DNA of 64,000 nt from positions 4,216,001 through 4,280,000 of the forward strand of contig NZ_BJOR01000001.1 of assembly GCF_006540305.1 (NCBI RefSeq), written 5' to 3'. Below the pieces are notes generated by a model. The model searched no databases, was not told where the DNA came from, and saw only the letters and a program-made list of their open reading frames with translations. Position numbers and translations under genes: made by a program. The DNA comes from Streptomyces sp. 6-11-2. GTDB lineage: Bacteria; Actinomycetota; Actinomycetes; Streptomycetales; Streptomycetaceae. Numbering within the stretch: position 1 is the stretch's first letter; the number at the start of each line of letters is the position of its first letter. Shown one piece after another: positions 45,686-53,546 of the stretch.

Positions 45686-46441
45686 TCATCTGGCCGTGGC
45701 CGTGACCCGCTCGGACTCGATGCGCTTCGCCAGTGCGTCCTCGGGCAGGCGGTCGAGGTTGCGGCACAGGACGACCGAGGCGCCGGCGGTGAGCGGCGCG
45801 TACAGGCCCGCACTGAGGCCCTCCCAGGTGTCGTACGGCAGCGCCGACAGCAGGCGGGAGGCCGGCCCGGTCAGGTTCAGCTCCGGGGCGTCGCCGCGGG
45901 CCCGCTCCACGACCTCCGCCACCGTGTACTCGGCCCCGGCCACGATCAGCGCCGGCTCCTCCGGGTCCACCGGCGCGAAGGGCGCGAACGCGTCGCCCTG
46001 CCCCGGCACCTCGACGGCGTAGTCCAGGAAACCCTCCGGTGGCTGCGGGAACCGCCCGCCCAGCGGCCGCAGCGCCAGCGCCACCCGCTCCCCGGAGCAC
46101 GCGCGGGCCGCGTCCAGCGTGTCCGGTCCGCTGACCACGACATCCGCGACGCCCGCGTTCCCGTCGACGTCCGCCACCGCGCCCACCGACGCGCACGCCA
46201 GCAGCCACACGGCCGTCTGCCAGTGCGCCGGCAGCATGAGCGCGACCCGGTCGCCGGGTCCGGCGCCGAGGTCCCCCTGGAGAAGGTTCGCGGTCTTGGC
46301 CACCCAATTGGAGAAGGTGGCCACGGACAATTCGACGCGTTCGCCGGTGGCGTCGTCGTAGAAGGTCACCAGCGGGCGTCCGGGATCCGCGGCGAGCGCG
46401 GAACGCAGCAGGTCGGCAGGGGTGCGTTCGGTGGCGTTCAC
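45686..46441 (-). CDS. TIGR03089 family protein (truncated acyl-adenylate-like)
   Basis: 251 residues from a GTG at 46441, preceded by TACGCT at leaderless-type spacing. It resembles only the N-terminal part of AMP-forming ligases (RPLVTFYDDATGERVELSVATFSNWVAKTANLLQGDLGAGPGDRVALMLPAHWQTAVWLLACASVGAV). The adenylation A3 and C-terminal lysine regions are missing, so activity as a ligase is doubtful. The family is found next to LCP genes in actinobacteria (Rv3268 in M. tuberculosis next to the LCP gene Rv3267). The role is unknown, possibly in cell-envelope assembly. Confidence 0.85.
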   Translation of the reverse strand: MNATERTPADLLRSALAADPGRPLVTFYDDATGERVELSVATFSNWVAKTANLLQGDLGAGPGDRVALMLPAHWQTAVWLLACASVGAVADVDGNAGVADVVVSGPDTLDAARACSGERVALALRPLGGRFPQPPEGFLDYAVEVPGQGDAFAPFAPVDPEEPALIVAGAEYTVAEVVERARGDAPELNLTGPASRLLSALPYDTWEGLSAGLYAPLTAGASVVLCRNLDRLPEDALAKRIESERVTATAR

Positions 46442-46591
46442 CCGCGCAAGCGTACGCGGCGCCGGCCCTGCCCACCGCGTGGTCGGCCACGTGCGGGTGA
46501 GCGGCGGGCCACCGGTTCGGCGCAACGGCAGCCGACGGTCCGTCAAGTCCGGGATAGACATGTTTGTCTGATCATGTCCAGGATCTGGGGC

Positions 46592-47218
46592 ATGCGTCGA
46601 TACGGATTCCTCGCGTGCTCGATCGGTGTCACGTGTGCGGCCGCCCTCAGCCTCGCCCCCGGTCTGACGGGCGGTCGGGCGAGTGCTGAGCCGGCGTCGG
46701 CGACCGGGTCGGCAGCCGTCCCCGGCAGCACCCGGTCCCTGCCCCTCGCCCCGCTCACCCGCGACCCCGGCCCCGCCCCCGACCGAGGTGCCCCCTTCGA
46801 ACAGGGCCTGCGCCGCACGGACGTCCGGCACTTCTCCCTGGTCGGAGTCGTCTGGGACGACCCGGACACCGAGTTGCGCGGCGGCGTCCGGATCCGCACC
46901 CGCTCCGCCGCCACCGGCGTCTGCAACAGCGCGGGCATCGCCGTCATCGGCACCTACGGCACCGCCAAGCCCTCCTCGGCCGCGGTGACGGCCGACGCAC
47001 GGCTGACCGCGTGGAAGCTCGGGCTCTACGGGATGAATCCGCGCGGAAAGACATATCTGACCTCCGGCGGTGGCAACCTCTACCAAAAAGGAAAGAGCGT
47101 ACGCCCGAATGTGATCTCCGGCCACCGGGACGGCTTCGCCACCGACTGCCCGGGACAGCGGCTCTACGGCAAGCTCGGCGCGGCCCGCTCGGCCGCGGCG
47201 TGCTACCAGGGCCGCTGA
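46592..47218 (+). CDS. N-acetylmuramoyl-L-alanine amidase (PGRP type), internally deleted
   Basis: 208 residues from the ATG at 46592; an in-frame ATG at 46574 lacks a ribosome-binding site. A signal peptide (1-32) is followed by the usual pre-domain start DVRHFSLVGVVWDDPDTELRGGVRIRTRS. At about residue 109-113 the sequence jumps to the C-terminal half of an amidase/PGRP domain: AGIAVIGTYGTAKPSSAAV, ending ISGHRDGFATDCPGQRLYGKL with the H178 and C186 zinc ligands. Full-length Streptomyces relatives carry a substrate-binding middle and a first half of the catalytic domain with the first zinc His and the catalytic Tyr. These are missing, yet the frame is kept. Hydrolytic activity is therefore unlikely. 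Confidence 0.78.
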   Translation: MRRYGFLACSIGVTCAAALSLAPGLTGGRASAEPASATGSAAVPGSTRSLPLAPLTRDPGPAPDRGAPFEQGLRRTDVRHFSLVGVVWDDPDTELRGGVRIRTRSAATGVCNSAGIAVIGTYGTAKPSSAAVTADARLTAWKLGLYGMNPRGKTYLTSGGGNLYQKGKSVRPNVISGHRDGFATDCPGQRLYGKLGAARSAAACYQGR

Positions 47219-47247
47219 GGACGGACGAGGACGGACCGAGGACGAAC
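47217..47247. repeat. three tandem copies of about 10 bp upstream of the guanylyltransferase gene
   Basis: GAGGACGGAC (47217), GAGGACGGACC (47227), GAGGACGAAC (47238). The first copy overlaps the stop codon of the deleted amidase gene. It sits in the 47-bp gap before the next start. Confidence 0.7.
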
Positions 47248-47265
47248 AGGAAGCGGAGACGACAG

Positions 47266-48348
47266 GTGACAGAAGCGATCCTCCTGGTCGGCGGCAAAGG
47301 CACGCGGCTGCGCCCCCTCACGGTGCACACGCCGAAGCCGATGGTGCGGGCGGCGGGAGTGCCGTTCCTCACCCACCAGCTGGCGCGCGCGAGAGCGGCG
47401 GGCGTCGAGCACGTCGTGCTCGCCACCTCCTATCTGGCCGAGGTCTTCGAGCCGTACTTCGGCGACGGCTCCTCGCTCGGGCTCCACCTGGAGTACGTGA
47501 CGGAGGAGGTGCCCCTGGGCACGGGCGGCGCCATCCGCAACGTCGCCCCGCGCCTGCGCTCCGGCCCCGACGAGCCGGTCCTCGTCTTCAACGGCGACAT
47601 CCTGACCGGGCTGGACATCCGGGCCCTGGTGCGCACCCACGCGACCACGGGCGCGGACGTCTCCCTGCACCTGACGAAGGTGCCGGACCCCCGCGCCTAC
47701 GGCCTCGTCCCCACCGACGGGACCGGCCGCGTCCTGGCCTTCCTGGAGAAGCCGCAGACCCCGGAGGAGATCGTCACCGACCAGATCAACGCGGGGGCGT
47801 ACGTCTTCCGGCGCTCGGTCATCGACACGATCCCGCAGGGCCGCCCGGTGTCGGTGGAGCGGGAGACGTTCCCCGAACTGCTCGCGGCGGGCGCCCACTT
47901 GCAGGGCATGGTCGACTCCACCTACTGGCTGGACCTGGGCACCCCGGCCGCCTTCGTACGCGGCTCCGCGGACCTGGTCCTCGGCCGCGCGCCCTCCCCG
48001 GCCGTGCCCGGTCGCTGCGGCGACCGCCTGATCCTGCCCACGGCCGTCGTCGCTCCCGGCGCCAAGCTGACCGGCGGCACGGTGGTGGGCGAGGGCGCGT
48101 TCGTCGCCGAGGGCGCGCGGGTGTTCGGCAGCGCGATCCTGCCCGGTGCCGTCATCGAGCCCGGTGCCGTCGTCACCGACTCCCTCATTGGCAGTCGTGC
48201 CCGCGTCGGCACCCGATCCGTCCTCAACGGCACGGTCATCGGCGACGGCGCGGTGGTCGGCGCCGACAACGAGCTGAGGAACGGCGCGAGAGTGTGGTGC
48301 GACGCGCGAATCCCGGCCGGGTCCGTGAGGTTCTCCTCGGACCAGTAG
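47266..48348 (+). CDS. manC: sugar-1-phosphate nucleotidyltransferase, mannose-1-phosphate guanylyltransferase-like
   Basis: 360 residues from a GTG at 47266 with CGGAG upstream. The nucleotidyl-transferase domain (1-235) has ILLVGGKGTRLRPLTVHTPKPMV (signature with Lys/Arg for pyrophosphate), FNGDILTGLD (metal Asp), and FLEKPQTPEEIVTDQINAGAYVF. Residues about 255-350 are a left-handed beta-helix of hexapeptide repeats. The family makes GDP-mannose or another NDP-sugar. The ManB and ManA genes in the same block, and the place corresponding to Rv3264c, support GDP-mannose, but the donor base cannot be read from the sequence. It shares a transcript direction with the deleted amidase, 47 nt upstream. 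Confidence 0.85.
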   Translation: MTEAILLVGGKGTRLRPLTVHTPKPMVRAAGVPFLTHQLARARAAGVEHVVLATSYLAEVFEPYFGDGSSLGLHLEYVTEEVPLGTGGAIRNVAPRLRSGPDEPVLVFNGDILTGLDIRALVRTHATTGADVSLHLTKVPDPRAYGLVPTDGTGRVLAFLEKPQTPEEIVTDQINAGAYVFRRSVIDTIPQGRPVSVERETFPELLAAGAHLQGMVDSTYWLDLGTPAAFVRGSADLVLGRAPSPAVPGRCGDRLILPTAVVAPGAKLTGGTVVGEGAFVAEGARVFGSAILPGAVIEPGAVVTDSLIGSRARVGTRSVLNGTVIGDGAVVGADNELRNGARVWCDARIPAGSVRFSSDQ

Positions 48349-48454
48349 CCGGCCGGGTGGGCGGGACAGGGTACGAAGCTGCGAGCGCGGTGAGCCGGCC
48401 CGCCCCGTGCCGGGCCCACCGCGCGAGCCCGCCGACGCGGGAGGGCGTCCCGGC

Positions 48455-49456
48455 TCAAAGGCGCCCGATGTCGCCCTTCGGCATCCGCGGCGCCCGCCGG
48501 GGCGGCACCCGCCCGCTCAGCAGGATCAGCCGGGCCGCCCGATGCCGCTGCCCGGCGTACGGCTCCAGCAGACGCAGCATCTCCGCGTCGTCCGCGTTCC
48601 GGTCCCCGGCCAGCGCCCACCCCACGATGCCCGGCAGATGCAGATCACCGACCGTCACGGCGTCCGCCGCGCCATGACTGCGCTGCACGGTCTCCGCCGA
48701 CGTCCACGGTCCGATGCCGGGCACCAGCTCCAGCCGTTCCCGCGCGCGCTCCGGAGGCATCCGCGCCGCCTCCTCCAGCCGCGCGGCGACCCGCACCGCC
48801 CGCAGCACGGTCGACGCCCGCTTGTCGTCGACCCCGGCCCGGTGCCACTCCCACGACGGGATCAGCGCCCACGTCCGCGGCGCCGGCATGACGTACATGC
48901 GTCCCGGGGCGGGTCCGGGCGCCGGCTCCCCGTAGGCGCGCACCAGCATCCGCCAAGCCGCGTACGCCTCGACCGTCGTCACCTTCTGTTCCAGGACCGA
49001 CGGGATCAGCGACTCCAGCACCAGGCCGGTCCGCGTCAGCCGCAACCCCGGCCGCCGGTGCCGGGTCAGCGCGAGCAGCCGGTGCCGCGGCACGAACGCG
49101 GACGGGTCGTCGACGGCCCCGAGCAGTTCGGGCAGCTGCTCCATCAGCCATTCGGCGCCCGGCCCCCACGCGTCCCCGCGCACCGTCTCGCCGTGAGCGG
49201 ACACGCGCAGCGTCCCGGGCCCGAGCGGTGTGCGGCCGGTGCGCCACACCGAACCGTCGGGCATCGCCCGGAACGTGGGATCGCCCTGCCCCCGCCGCAG
49301 AGGTCCGAGCACGAGCCCGAGGTCCAGCGGCCCGTCCGGCACCCAGGTGCGGACCCGTGCCGGCGCGGCGGCCTGCCGGGGTACGGCCGCGGGCGCGCCG
49401 GCCTGCCCACCGCGCACGGTCGGACGCGGGGGCCGCGGAGCGAAACGTCCTGCCAC
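48455..49456 (-). CDS. DNA-3-methyladenine glycosylase II-like (AlkA/HhH-GPD)
   Basis: 333 residues. GTG 49456 is the most likely start; the first 40 residues are low-complexity. The C-terminal half is a HhH-GPD fold: IPSVLEQKVTTVEAYAAWRMLV, then the helix-hairpin-helix RLELVPGIGPWTSAETVQRSHG and the catalytic Asp in DAVTVGDLHLPGIVGWAL. It removes alkylated bases from DNA. A short N-terminal extension carries no Ada-like motif. It is the last gene of the cdo-fbiA-fbiB run, 46 nt after fbiB, so it is probably cotranscribed. A hairpin-like inverted repeat at 48385-48424 may end the transcript. Confidence 0.85.
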   Translation of the reverse strand: MAGRFAPRPPRPTVRGGQAGAPAAVPRQAAAPARVRTWVPDGPLDLGLVLGPLRRGQGDPTFRAMPDGSVWRTGRTPLGPGTLRVSAHGETVRGDAWGPGAEWLMEQLPELLGAVDDPSAFVPRHRLLALTRHRRPGLRLTRTGLVLESLIPSVLEQKVTTVEAYAAWRMLVRAYGEPAPGPAPGRMYVMPAPRTWALIPSWEWHRAGVDDKRASTVLRAVRVAARLEEAARMPPERARERLELVPGIGPWTSAETVQRSHGAADAVTVGDLHLPGIVGWALAGDRNADDAEMLRLLEPYAGQRHRAARLILLSGRVPPRRAPRMPKGDIGRL

Positions 49457-49502
49457 GAATGAGATCCAGGGTTGCCTTGAGGTGCCGTACGAGCCTATGC
49501 GG

Positions 49503-50840
49503 TCACAGGGAGACGACGAACGCTCCCGCGTCCCGCTGCGGCCGCGGCTTCGGCTGCTCCGCCGGATGCCCGACGGCGACCGCCCCCATCGGATCCCAGT
49601 CCGCGGGCAGGCCCAGCACCTCGCGCACCACGTCCCGGCAGAACATCGTCGAGGACACCCACGCCGAGCCGAGCCGCTCCCCGGCCAGCGCGACCAGGAA
49701 GTTCTGCACCCCGGCCCCGGCGGCGACGACGAACATCTCCCGCTCGGCGCCGTCCCGCCGCTCGTCGCCGTACTCGTGCGAGCCGTCCATGACGAGGCAC
49801 GGCACCACGAGGTACGGCGCGTTGCGCAGCACGTCACCGCGCCGGATCCGTCGGGCGATCGACTCCTCGCTCTTTCCGTCCCGCCGCAGGTCCGCGATCC
49901 AGGCCTCCCGCATCGCGTCGAGCAGCCGCGTGCGCGACTGCGCGGACTCGAGGAGCACGAACCGCCACGGCGTGGTGTGGTGCGGCGCGGGTGCCGTCAC
50001 CGCCGCGGCCACCGCTCGCCGCACCGCGCCGGGATCGACGGGCTCGTCGGTGAAGGACCGCACGGTACGCCGCTGGGTCACCGCCTCCCGCACGGCCTCG
50101 GAGGTCCCCAGCCGGAACATGTCGTCGCGCGCGTCACGCACCATGACCCGCGCTCCTCCTCCGTCCTCGCCGTTCTCCTCGACCACCACATGCCGCAGCC
50201 CGCGTACCACTGCGACGGGCAGCCCGGCCGCCTTGCCCTTGACCAGGTCGCCCGCGGCGGCCAGTTCGTCGGCGGTGGCGACGACGGTGGCGCTCAGCGG
50301 GTTGCCGTGCGCGTCCGTGCCGCCGCGCAGATCGTCCAGCACGCGTACGCCCGCGGCGCCGATGGCGACGTCGGTGAGCCCCGCGCGCCAGGGCCGCCCG
50401 AAGGTGTCGGTGACGAGCACTCCGACGGTGACGCCCAAGGCGTCGCGCAGCCCGTCCCTGATCGCGCGCGCGGACGCGTCCGGATCCTCCGGCAGCAACA
50501 GCACCGTGCCGGTAGGGGTGTTGGACGCGTCGACTCCGGCGGCCGCCATGACGTGCCCCTGCCGGTTCTGCACGATCCGCAGCGCTCCGCGCCGGGCCAC
50601 GACCCGTACGGTCTCGGCGTCGATCGCGGCCTCCCGGTCGGCCGCCCGGACCAGCCGCCCCTCGGCCTTGGAGACGATCTTCGAGGTGACGAGCAGCACG
50701 TCCCCGTCGGCCAGTCCGGGCTCCGCGGCGGCGATCAGCTTGGCCAGCTCGTCCCCCTGCGCGACCTCGGGGATCCCGGGCACCGCCCAGACCCGGAATT
50801 CCGGGGCGTCGGCCGGTGACTCCTCCGTCGTGCCGCTCAT
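49503..50840 (-). CDS. fbiB: coenzyme F420-0:L-glutamate ligase, two-domain FbiB
   Basis: 445 residues. The ATG at 50840 overlaps the fbiA stop (ATGA), with GAGGAGG upstream. The N-terminal domain (about 15-245) is the CofE-like glutamate ligase: [18 protein letters not shown] and [24 protein letters not shown]. The C-terminal domain (about 255-445) is a nitroreductase-like FMN domain ([36 protein letters not shown]) that in mycobacterial FbiB completes dehydro-F420 reduction. It adds glutamate residues to F420-0. The pair with fbiA is the usual actinobacterial arrangement. Confidence 0.95.
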   Translation of the reverse strand: MSGTTEESPADAPEFRVWAVPGIPEVAQGDELAKLIAAAEPGLADGDVLLVTSKIVSKAEGRLVRAADREAAIDAETVRVVARRGALRIVQNRQGHVMAAAGVDASNTPTGTVLLLPEDPDASARAIRDGLRDALGVTVGVLVTDTFGRPWRAGLTDVAIGAAGVRVLDDLRGGTDAHGNPLSATVVATADELAAAGDLVKGKAAGLPVAVVRGLRHVVVEENGEDGGGARVMVRDARDDMFRLGTSEAVREAVTQRRTVRSFTDEPVDPGAVRRAVAAAVTAPAPHHTTPWRFVLLESAQSRTRLLDAMREAWIADLRRDGKSEESIARRIRRGDVLRNAPYLVVPCLVMDGSHEYGDERRDGAEREMFVVAAGAGVQNFLVALAGERLGSAWVSSTMFCRDVVREVLGLPADWDPMGAVAVGHPAEQPKPRPQRDAGAFVVSL

Positions 50841-51820
50841 GCTCCGCGCACCTCCTCGGCCAGTGCGAGCGCCTCGCCCGCCATCCGGGCGGCGGCGTCG
50901 ACGTCGGTCATCATCAGCGGCACCGCCCTGCACCGGATGCCCGCGGTCTCGACCCGCCCGACCGAGGCCTCGTCGACCGTGTCGACGAGCCAGCCGTCCA
51001 GCAGCCCCGAGCCGTAGTGCTCGGCCACCGCCGCGGCCGTGGACTCCACGCCGACCGCGGCGAGGACCTTGTCGGCCATGCCGCGCACGGGCGCGTCCCC
51101 GACGATGGGGGACAGGCCGATCACCGGTACCCCTGCGTCGGCGATGGCCTCCCGGATGCCGGGCACCGCGAGGATGGTGCCGATGGAGACGACGGGGTTG
51201 GACGGCGGGAAGAGGATCACGTCGGCCTGGGCGATCGCCTCCAGCACGCCGGGCGCCGGCTTGGCCTGTTCCGCGCCGACCGGCACCACGGCTTCCGCCG
51301 GTACCGAGGCCCGCAGCCGCACCCAGTACTCCTGGAAGTGGACGGCCTTGCGCTCGCCGGGGCCCGGGGTGGCGCCGCTGTCGGGCAGCGTGACCGCGAC
51401 ATGCGTCTCCACCCGGTCGTCGGTCATCGGGATCAGCCGCACCCCCGGCTTCCACCGGTCGCACAGCGCCTCGGTCACCGCGCTGAGCGGATACCCGGCG
51501 CCGATCATCTGAGTGCGCACGATGTGCGTGGCGAAGTCGCGGTCGCCCAGGCCGAACCAGTCCGGTCCGACGCCGTACGCCGCGAGCTCCTCCTTGAGAT
51601 GGAAGGTCTCGTCGGTCCGGCCCCAGCCCTGCTCCTCGTCGATGCCGCCGCCGAGCGTGTACATCACCGTGTCCAGGTCCGGGCAGATCTTCAGCCCGAA
51701 GAGGTGGATGTCGTCGCCGGTGTTGCCGATGACCGTGACGTCCGCGTCCGGCACGGCCCGCTTCAGGCCGCGCAGGAACCGGGCACCACCGATGCCGCCT
51801 GCCAGAACCACAATCCGCAT
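50837..51820 (-). CDS. fbiA: 2-phospho-L-lactate transferase / phosphoenolpyruvyl transferase (CofD/FbiA)
   Basis: 327 residues from the ATG at 51820 (a GTG at 51826 is possible). N-terminal [19 protein letters not shown] is the CofD signature. [29 protein letters not shown] contains conserved Asp residues for the metal. It joins the phospholactyl or phosphoenolpyruvyl group from a GDP-linked donor to the deazaflavin FO, making F420-0 or its dehydro form. It is coupled by overlap with fbiB and lies 72 bp after the cysteine dioxygenase gene, in the same direction. Confidence 0.95.
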   Translation of the reverse strand: MRIVVLAGGIGGARFLRGLKRAVPDADVTVIGNTGDDIHLFGLKICPDLDTVMYTLGGGIDEEQGWGRTDETFHLKEELAAYGVGPDWFGLGDRDFATHIVRTQMIGAGYPLSAVTEALCDRWKPGVRLIPMTDDRVETHVAVTLPDSGATPGPGERKAVHFQEYWVRLRASVPAEAVVPVGAEQAKPAPGVLEAIAQADVILFPPSNPVVSIGTILAVPGIREAIADAGVPVIGLSPIVGDAPVRGMADKVLAAVGVESTAAAVAEHYGSGLLDGWLVDTVDEASVGRVETAGIRCRAVPLMMTDVDAAARMAGEALALAEEVRGA

Positions 51821-51892
51821 GGACACAGTGTGTCAGCCGCCGGGCCGACTCGGTGCGGCCTGTGGGCAAGGGACACGTCCCCCGCCGGCGGC

Positions 51893-52432
51893 TCAGGCGC
51901 CGGCCGCGCCCGCCAGCCCGGGGAGGACCCCTGCGCACTGGGCGGCGGTGTGGGCCGCCCCGGTCGAGGACCGGGCGTGCATGGGCATCTCGGTCAGGCC
52001 GGGGAAGTAGACGTGCAGGCTGACCGCCGGCTCCAGCGAGTCGTTGACGACCTCGTGCGCGTACCCGGGCGCGAACACGCGCTGAGCGCCCGCCCCCAGC
52101 GCGCGCGTGGCCCGCGCGGTGCGCTCGGTCAGCTCGCCGTCCAGGACCGTGAGCACGCCGGAGGAGGGGCCGTGGTCGTGGAGTCCGCTGCCCTGTCCGG
52201 GCACCCAGGACAGGAGCCACACCTCGTAGCCCGGGCCGGTGCGCAGCCGGTGGTACCAGCGGGTCGTCGCGTCGTAGCGGACGAGGTGCGCCCACTGGGC
52301 GCGGTCGGCCGCGAGGGAGCGGGCCAGTCCGACGAACTCGGCCACGGTGGAGGGGTGTTCGCGGGGGGCCTGGAGCAGGTGCGGGACTTCGAGGAGGTCG
52401 CCGGCGATCTGGAGGTCGCTGTCGCTGTTCAT
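51893..52432 (-). CDS. cdo: cysteine dioxygenase
   Basis: 179 residues; ATG 52432. A cupin fold with metal ligands H85 and H87 in [23 protein letters not shown] and H126 in PGYAHEVVN. It oxidises cysteine to cysteine sulfinate with Fe(II) and O2; related thiol dioxygenases act on mercaptopropionate. The N-terminal DLLEVPHLL and the middle [25 protein letters not shown] are typical of the bacterial type. There is no good ribosome-binding site right before the start; GAGGAA at 52446-52451 lies 13 nt away and is paired in a predicted hairpin. A polycysteine leader ORF sits 99 bp upstream, so expression is probably tied to cysteine supply. Confidence 0.93.
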   Translation of the reverse strand: MNSDSDLQIAGDLLEVPHLLQAPREHPSTVAEFVGLARSLAADRAQWAHLVRYDATTRWYHRLRTGPGYEVWLLSWVPGQGSGLHDHGPSSGVLTVLDGELTERTARATRALGAGAQRVFAPGYAHEVVNDSLEPAVSLHVYFPGLTEMPMHARSSTGAAHTAAQCAGVLPGLAGAAGA

Positions 52433-52444
52433 GAGGGTGGGGAG

Positions 52445-52474
52445 GTTCCTCGGTGAAAGAAGGTCAGAGGGAAC
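52445..52474 (-). promoter_or_regulatory. hairpin covering the cdo ribosome-binding site
   Basis: On the minus strand, GTTCCCTC (52474-52467) can pair with GAGGAAC (52451-52445), seven pairs with one bulged C and a 15-nt loop. This would hide the GAGGAA that serves cdo. The role is inferred from base pairing. Confidence 0.5.
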
Positions 52475-52531
52475 GGGGGCCCGGCCGAAAAGGTCCGGAC
52501 GACGGCTGGAGCACGCGTGACGCGCGGGGGC

Positions 52532-52624
52532 TCAACAGCCGCAACAGCGACAGCTGCAGCGAGCGTGGGCAGCACCGAGGGACCCGGCGGTGCGGGTCGT
52601 GGTGAGTGCCGAGTTCGCGAGCAT
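52532..52624 (-). CDS. polycysteine leader peptide of cdo (30 aa)
   Basis: A 30-residue ORF, ATG 52624 to TGA 52532, ending ARCSCRCCGC: five Cys in the last eight codons. It is read in a different frame from any longer overlapping ORF. No alternative start lies between the upstream in-frame TGA and this ATG. There is no ribosome-binding site: a TTGACA / 17 bp / TTGCCT promoter puts the transcription start at or very near the ATG (leaderless). Short leaderless ORFs with consecutive Cys codons act as cysteine-responsive attenuators in mycobacteria. Here one precedes cysteine dioxygenase by 99 bp. Ribosome slowing at the Cys codons could change the fold that hides the cdo ribosome-binding site. 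Confidence 0.75.
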   Translation of the reverse strand: MLANSALTTTRTAGSLGAAHARCSCRCCGC

Positions 52625-52631
52625 GCCCTCT

Positions 52632-52660
52632 AGGCAAGCGGCTCACACCCCCACTGTCAA
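52632..52660 (-). promoter_or_regulatory. promoter of the leader ORF / cdo
   Basis: Minus strand: -35 TTGACA (52660-52655), 17-bp spacer, -10 TTGCCT (52637-52632), then 7 nt to the leader ATG. The -35 is a perfect consensus, rare in this GC-rich DNA. Confidence 0.65.
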
Positions 52661-52700
52661 CTTGACGCCCGGAATGTGGGACATGTTTCACCTCATCCGG

Positions 52701-52717
52701 TTCATCTCACAGATGAA
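52701..52717. promoter_or_regulatory. perfect palindrome TTCATCT-CAC-AGATGAA
   Basis: 7-bp arms with a 3-bp spacer, 41 bp upstream of the cdo -35 element and 370 bp before whiB, in the 466-bp region 52625-53090 that has no long gene. The A/T-rich arms stand out and suggest a regulator binding site; the regulator is unknown. Confidence 0.45.
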
Positions 52718-52988
52718 AGGTTTGCTCGTGGGGGTACCGGGACACATGGCGCACATGCCGGGCGCGCAAGCCCCGTTGCGATCCCGTGATCAGACCGTGA
52801 TCCAGGTCGCTTCGGTGTGCGTGTCGGAACGAGATCGAAGTCCGGGGCGTCCTTCCCTGTGCGGGCTCCGCGTGGGGCGCGAGACCTTCGGAGCCTCGGC
52901 CATGTGTCATGGTTTATGACGATTTGAACACTTTCCGCATGGCCTTGGTTCCGCAGAGTGAATAAGGGGCTCAATAGCAGATCTCGGC

Positions 52989-53018
52989 TTGACTCGCCCG
53001 GAGCAGCACACTTGTAAT
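52989..53018 (+). promoter_or_regulatory. whiB promoter
   Basis: TTGACT (52989-52994) and TGTAAT (53013-53018) with an 18-bp spacer (17 if TTGTAA is used), about 70 bp before the whiB ATG. It looks like a principal-sigma-type promoter. Confidence 0.55.
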
Positions 53019-53090
53019 TTCACTCGTGTCGTTCAGCCGGACAGATAACGGCTGCATCACGGGGACGCGAAAGACAGACGAGGGGCGCAC

Positions 53091-53354
53091 ATGACCGAGC
53101 TGGTGCAGCAACTGCTGGTCGACGACGCGGACGAGGAACTCGGCTGGCAGGAGCGCGCGCTGTGCGCCCAGACCGACCCCGAGTCCTTCTTCCCCGAGAA
53201 GGGCGGCTCCACCCGCGAGGCCAAGAAGGTCTGCCTCGCCTGCGAGGTCCGCTCCGAGTGCCTCGAGTACGCCCTCGCCAACGACGAGCGCTTCGGCATC
53301 TGGGGTGGTCTGTCCGAGCGGGAGCGCCGCCGTCTGAAGAAGGCGGCCGTCTGA
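53091..53354 (+). CDS. whiB: transcriptional regulator WhiB
   Basis: 87 residues from ATG 53091. A [4Fe-4S] cluster is held by C25, C48, C51 and C57 (the usual WhiB cysteine spacing), followed by the GIWGG turn at 69-73 and the basic tail ERERRRLKKAAV for DNA binding. The sequence MTELVQQLLVDDADEELGW is that of Streptomyces WhiB itself, which with WhiA triggers septation in aerial hyphae; its mycobacterial counterpart is WhiB2. The 5' region is long, with at least one principal-sigma-type promoter. It is monocistronic. Confidence 0.96.
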   Translation: MTELVQQLLVDDADEELGWQERALCAQTDPESFFPEKGGSTREAKKVCLACEVRSECLEYALANDERFGIWGGLSERERRRLKKAAV

Positions 53355-53546
53355 CCGCCGTACCACCGCAGGCTCCGCTCACATCCCCCGGAAAACGTCA
53401 CGAACGGCCCGTCGCAGGTGGGTTATCCACAGGCGACGGGCCGCCTTGTTGGCCAGCCGATAGTGTGGTCGCTCGTCCGACACGCCCCCTGCCCCCACCG
53501 GGCACGGGCGTCCACCGAAGTCCACCGAACCGGGGCCCGTATCTCG

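Noticed and set aside
52464..52691. 75-codon minus-strand frame upstream of cdo
   Set aside because: It has no ribosome-binding site and lies in a different frame from the Cys-rich leader ORF, which fits the promoter better.
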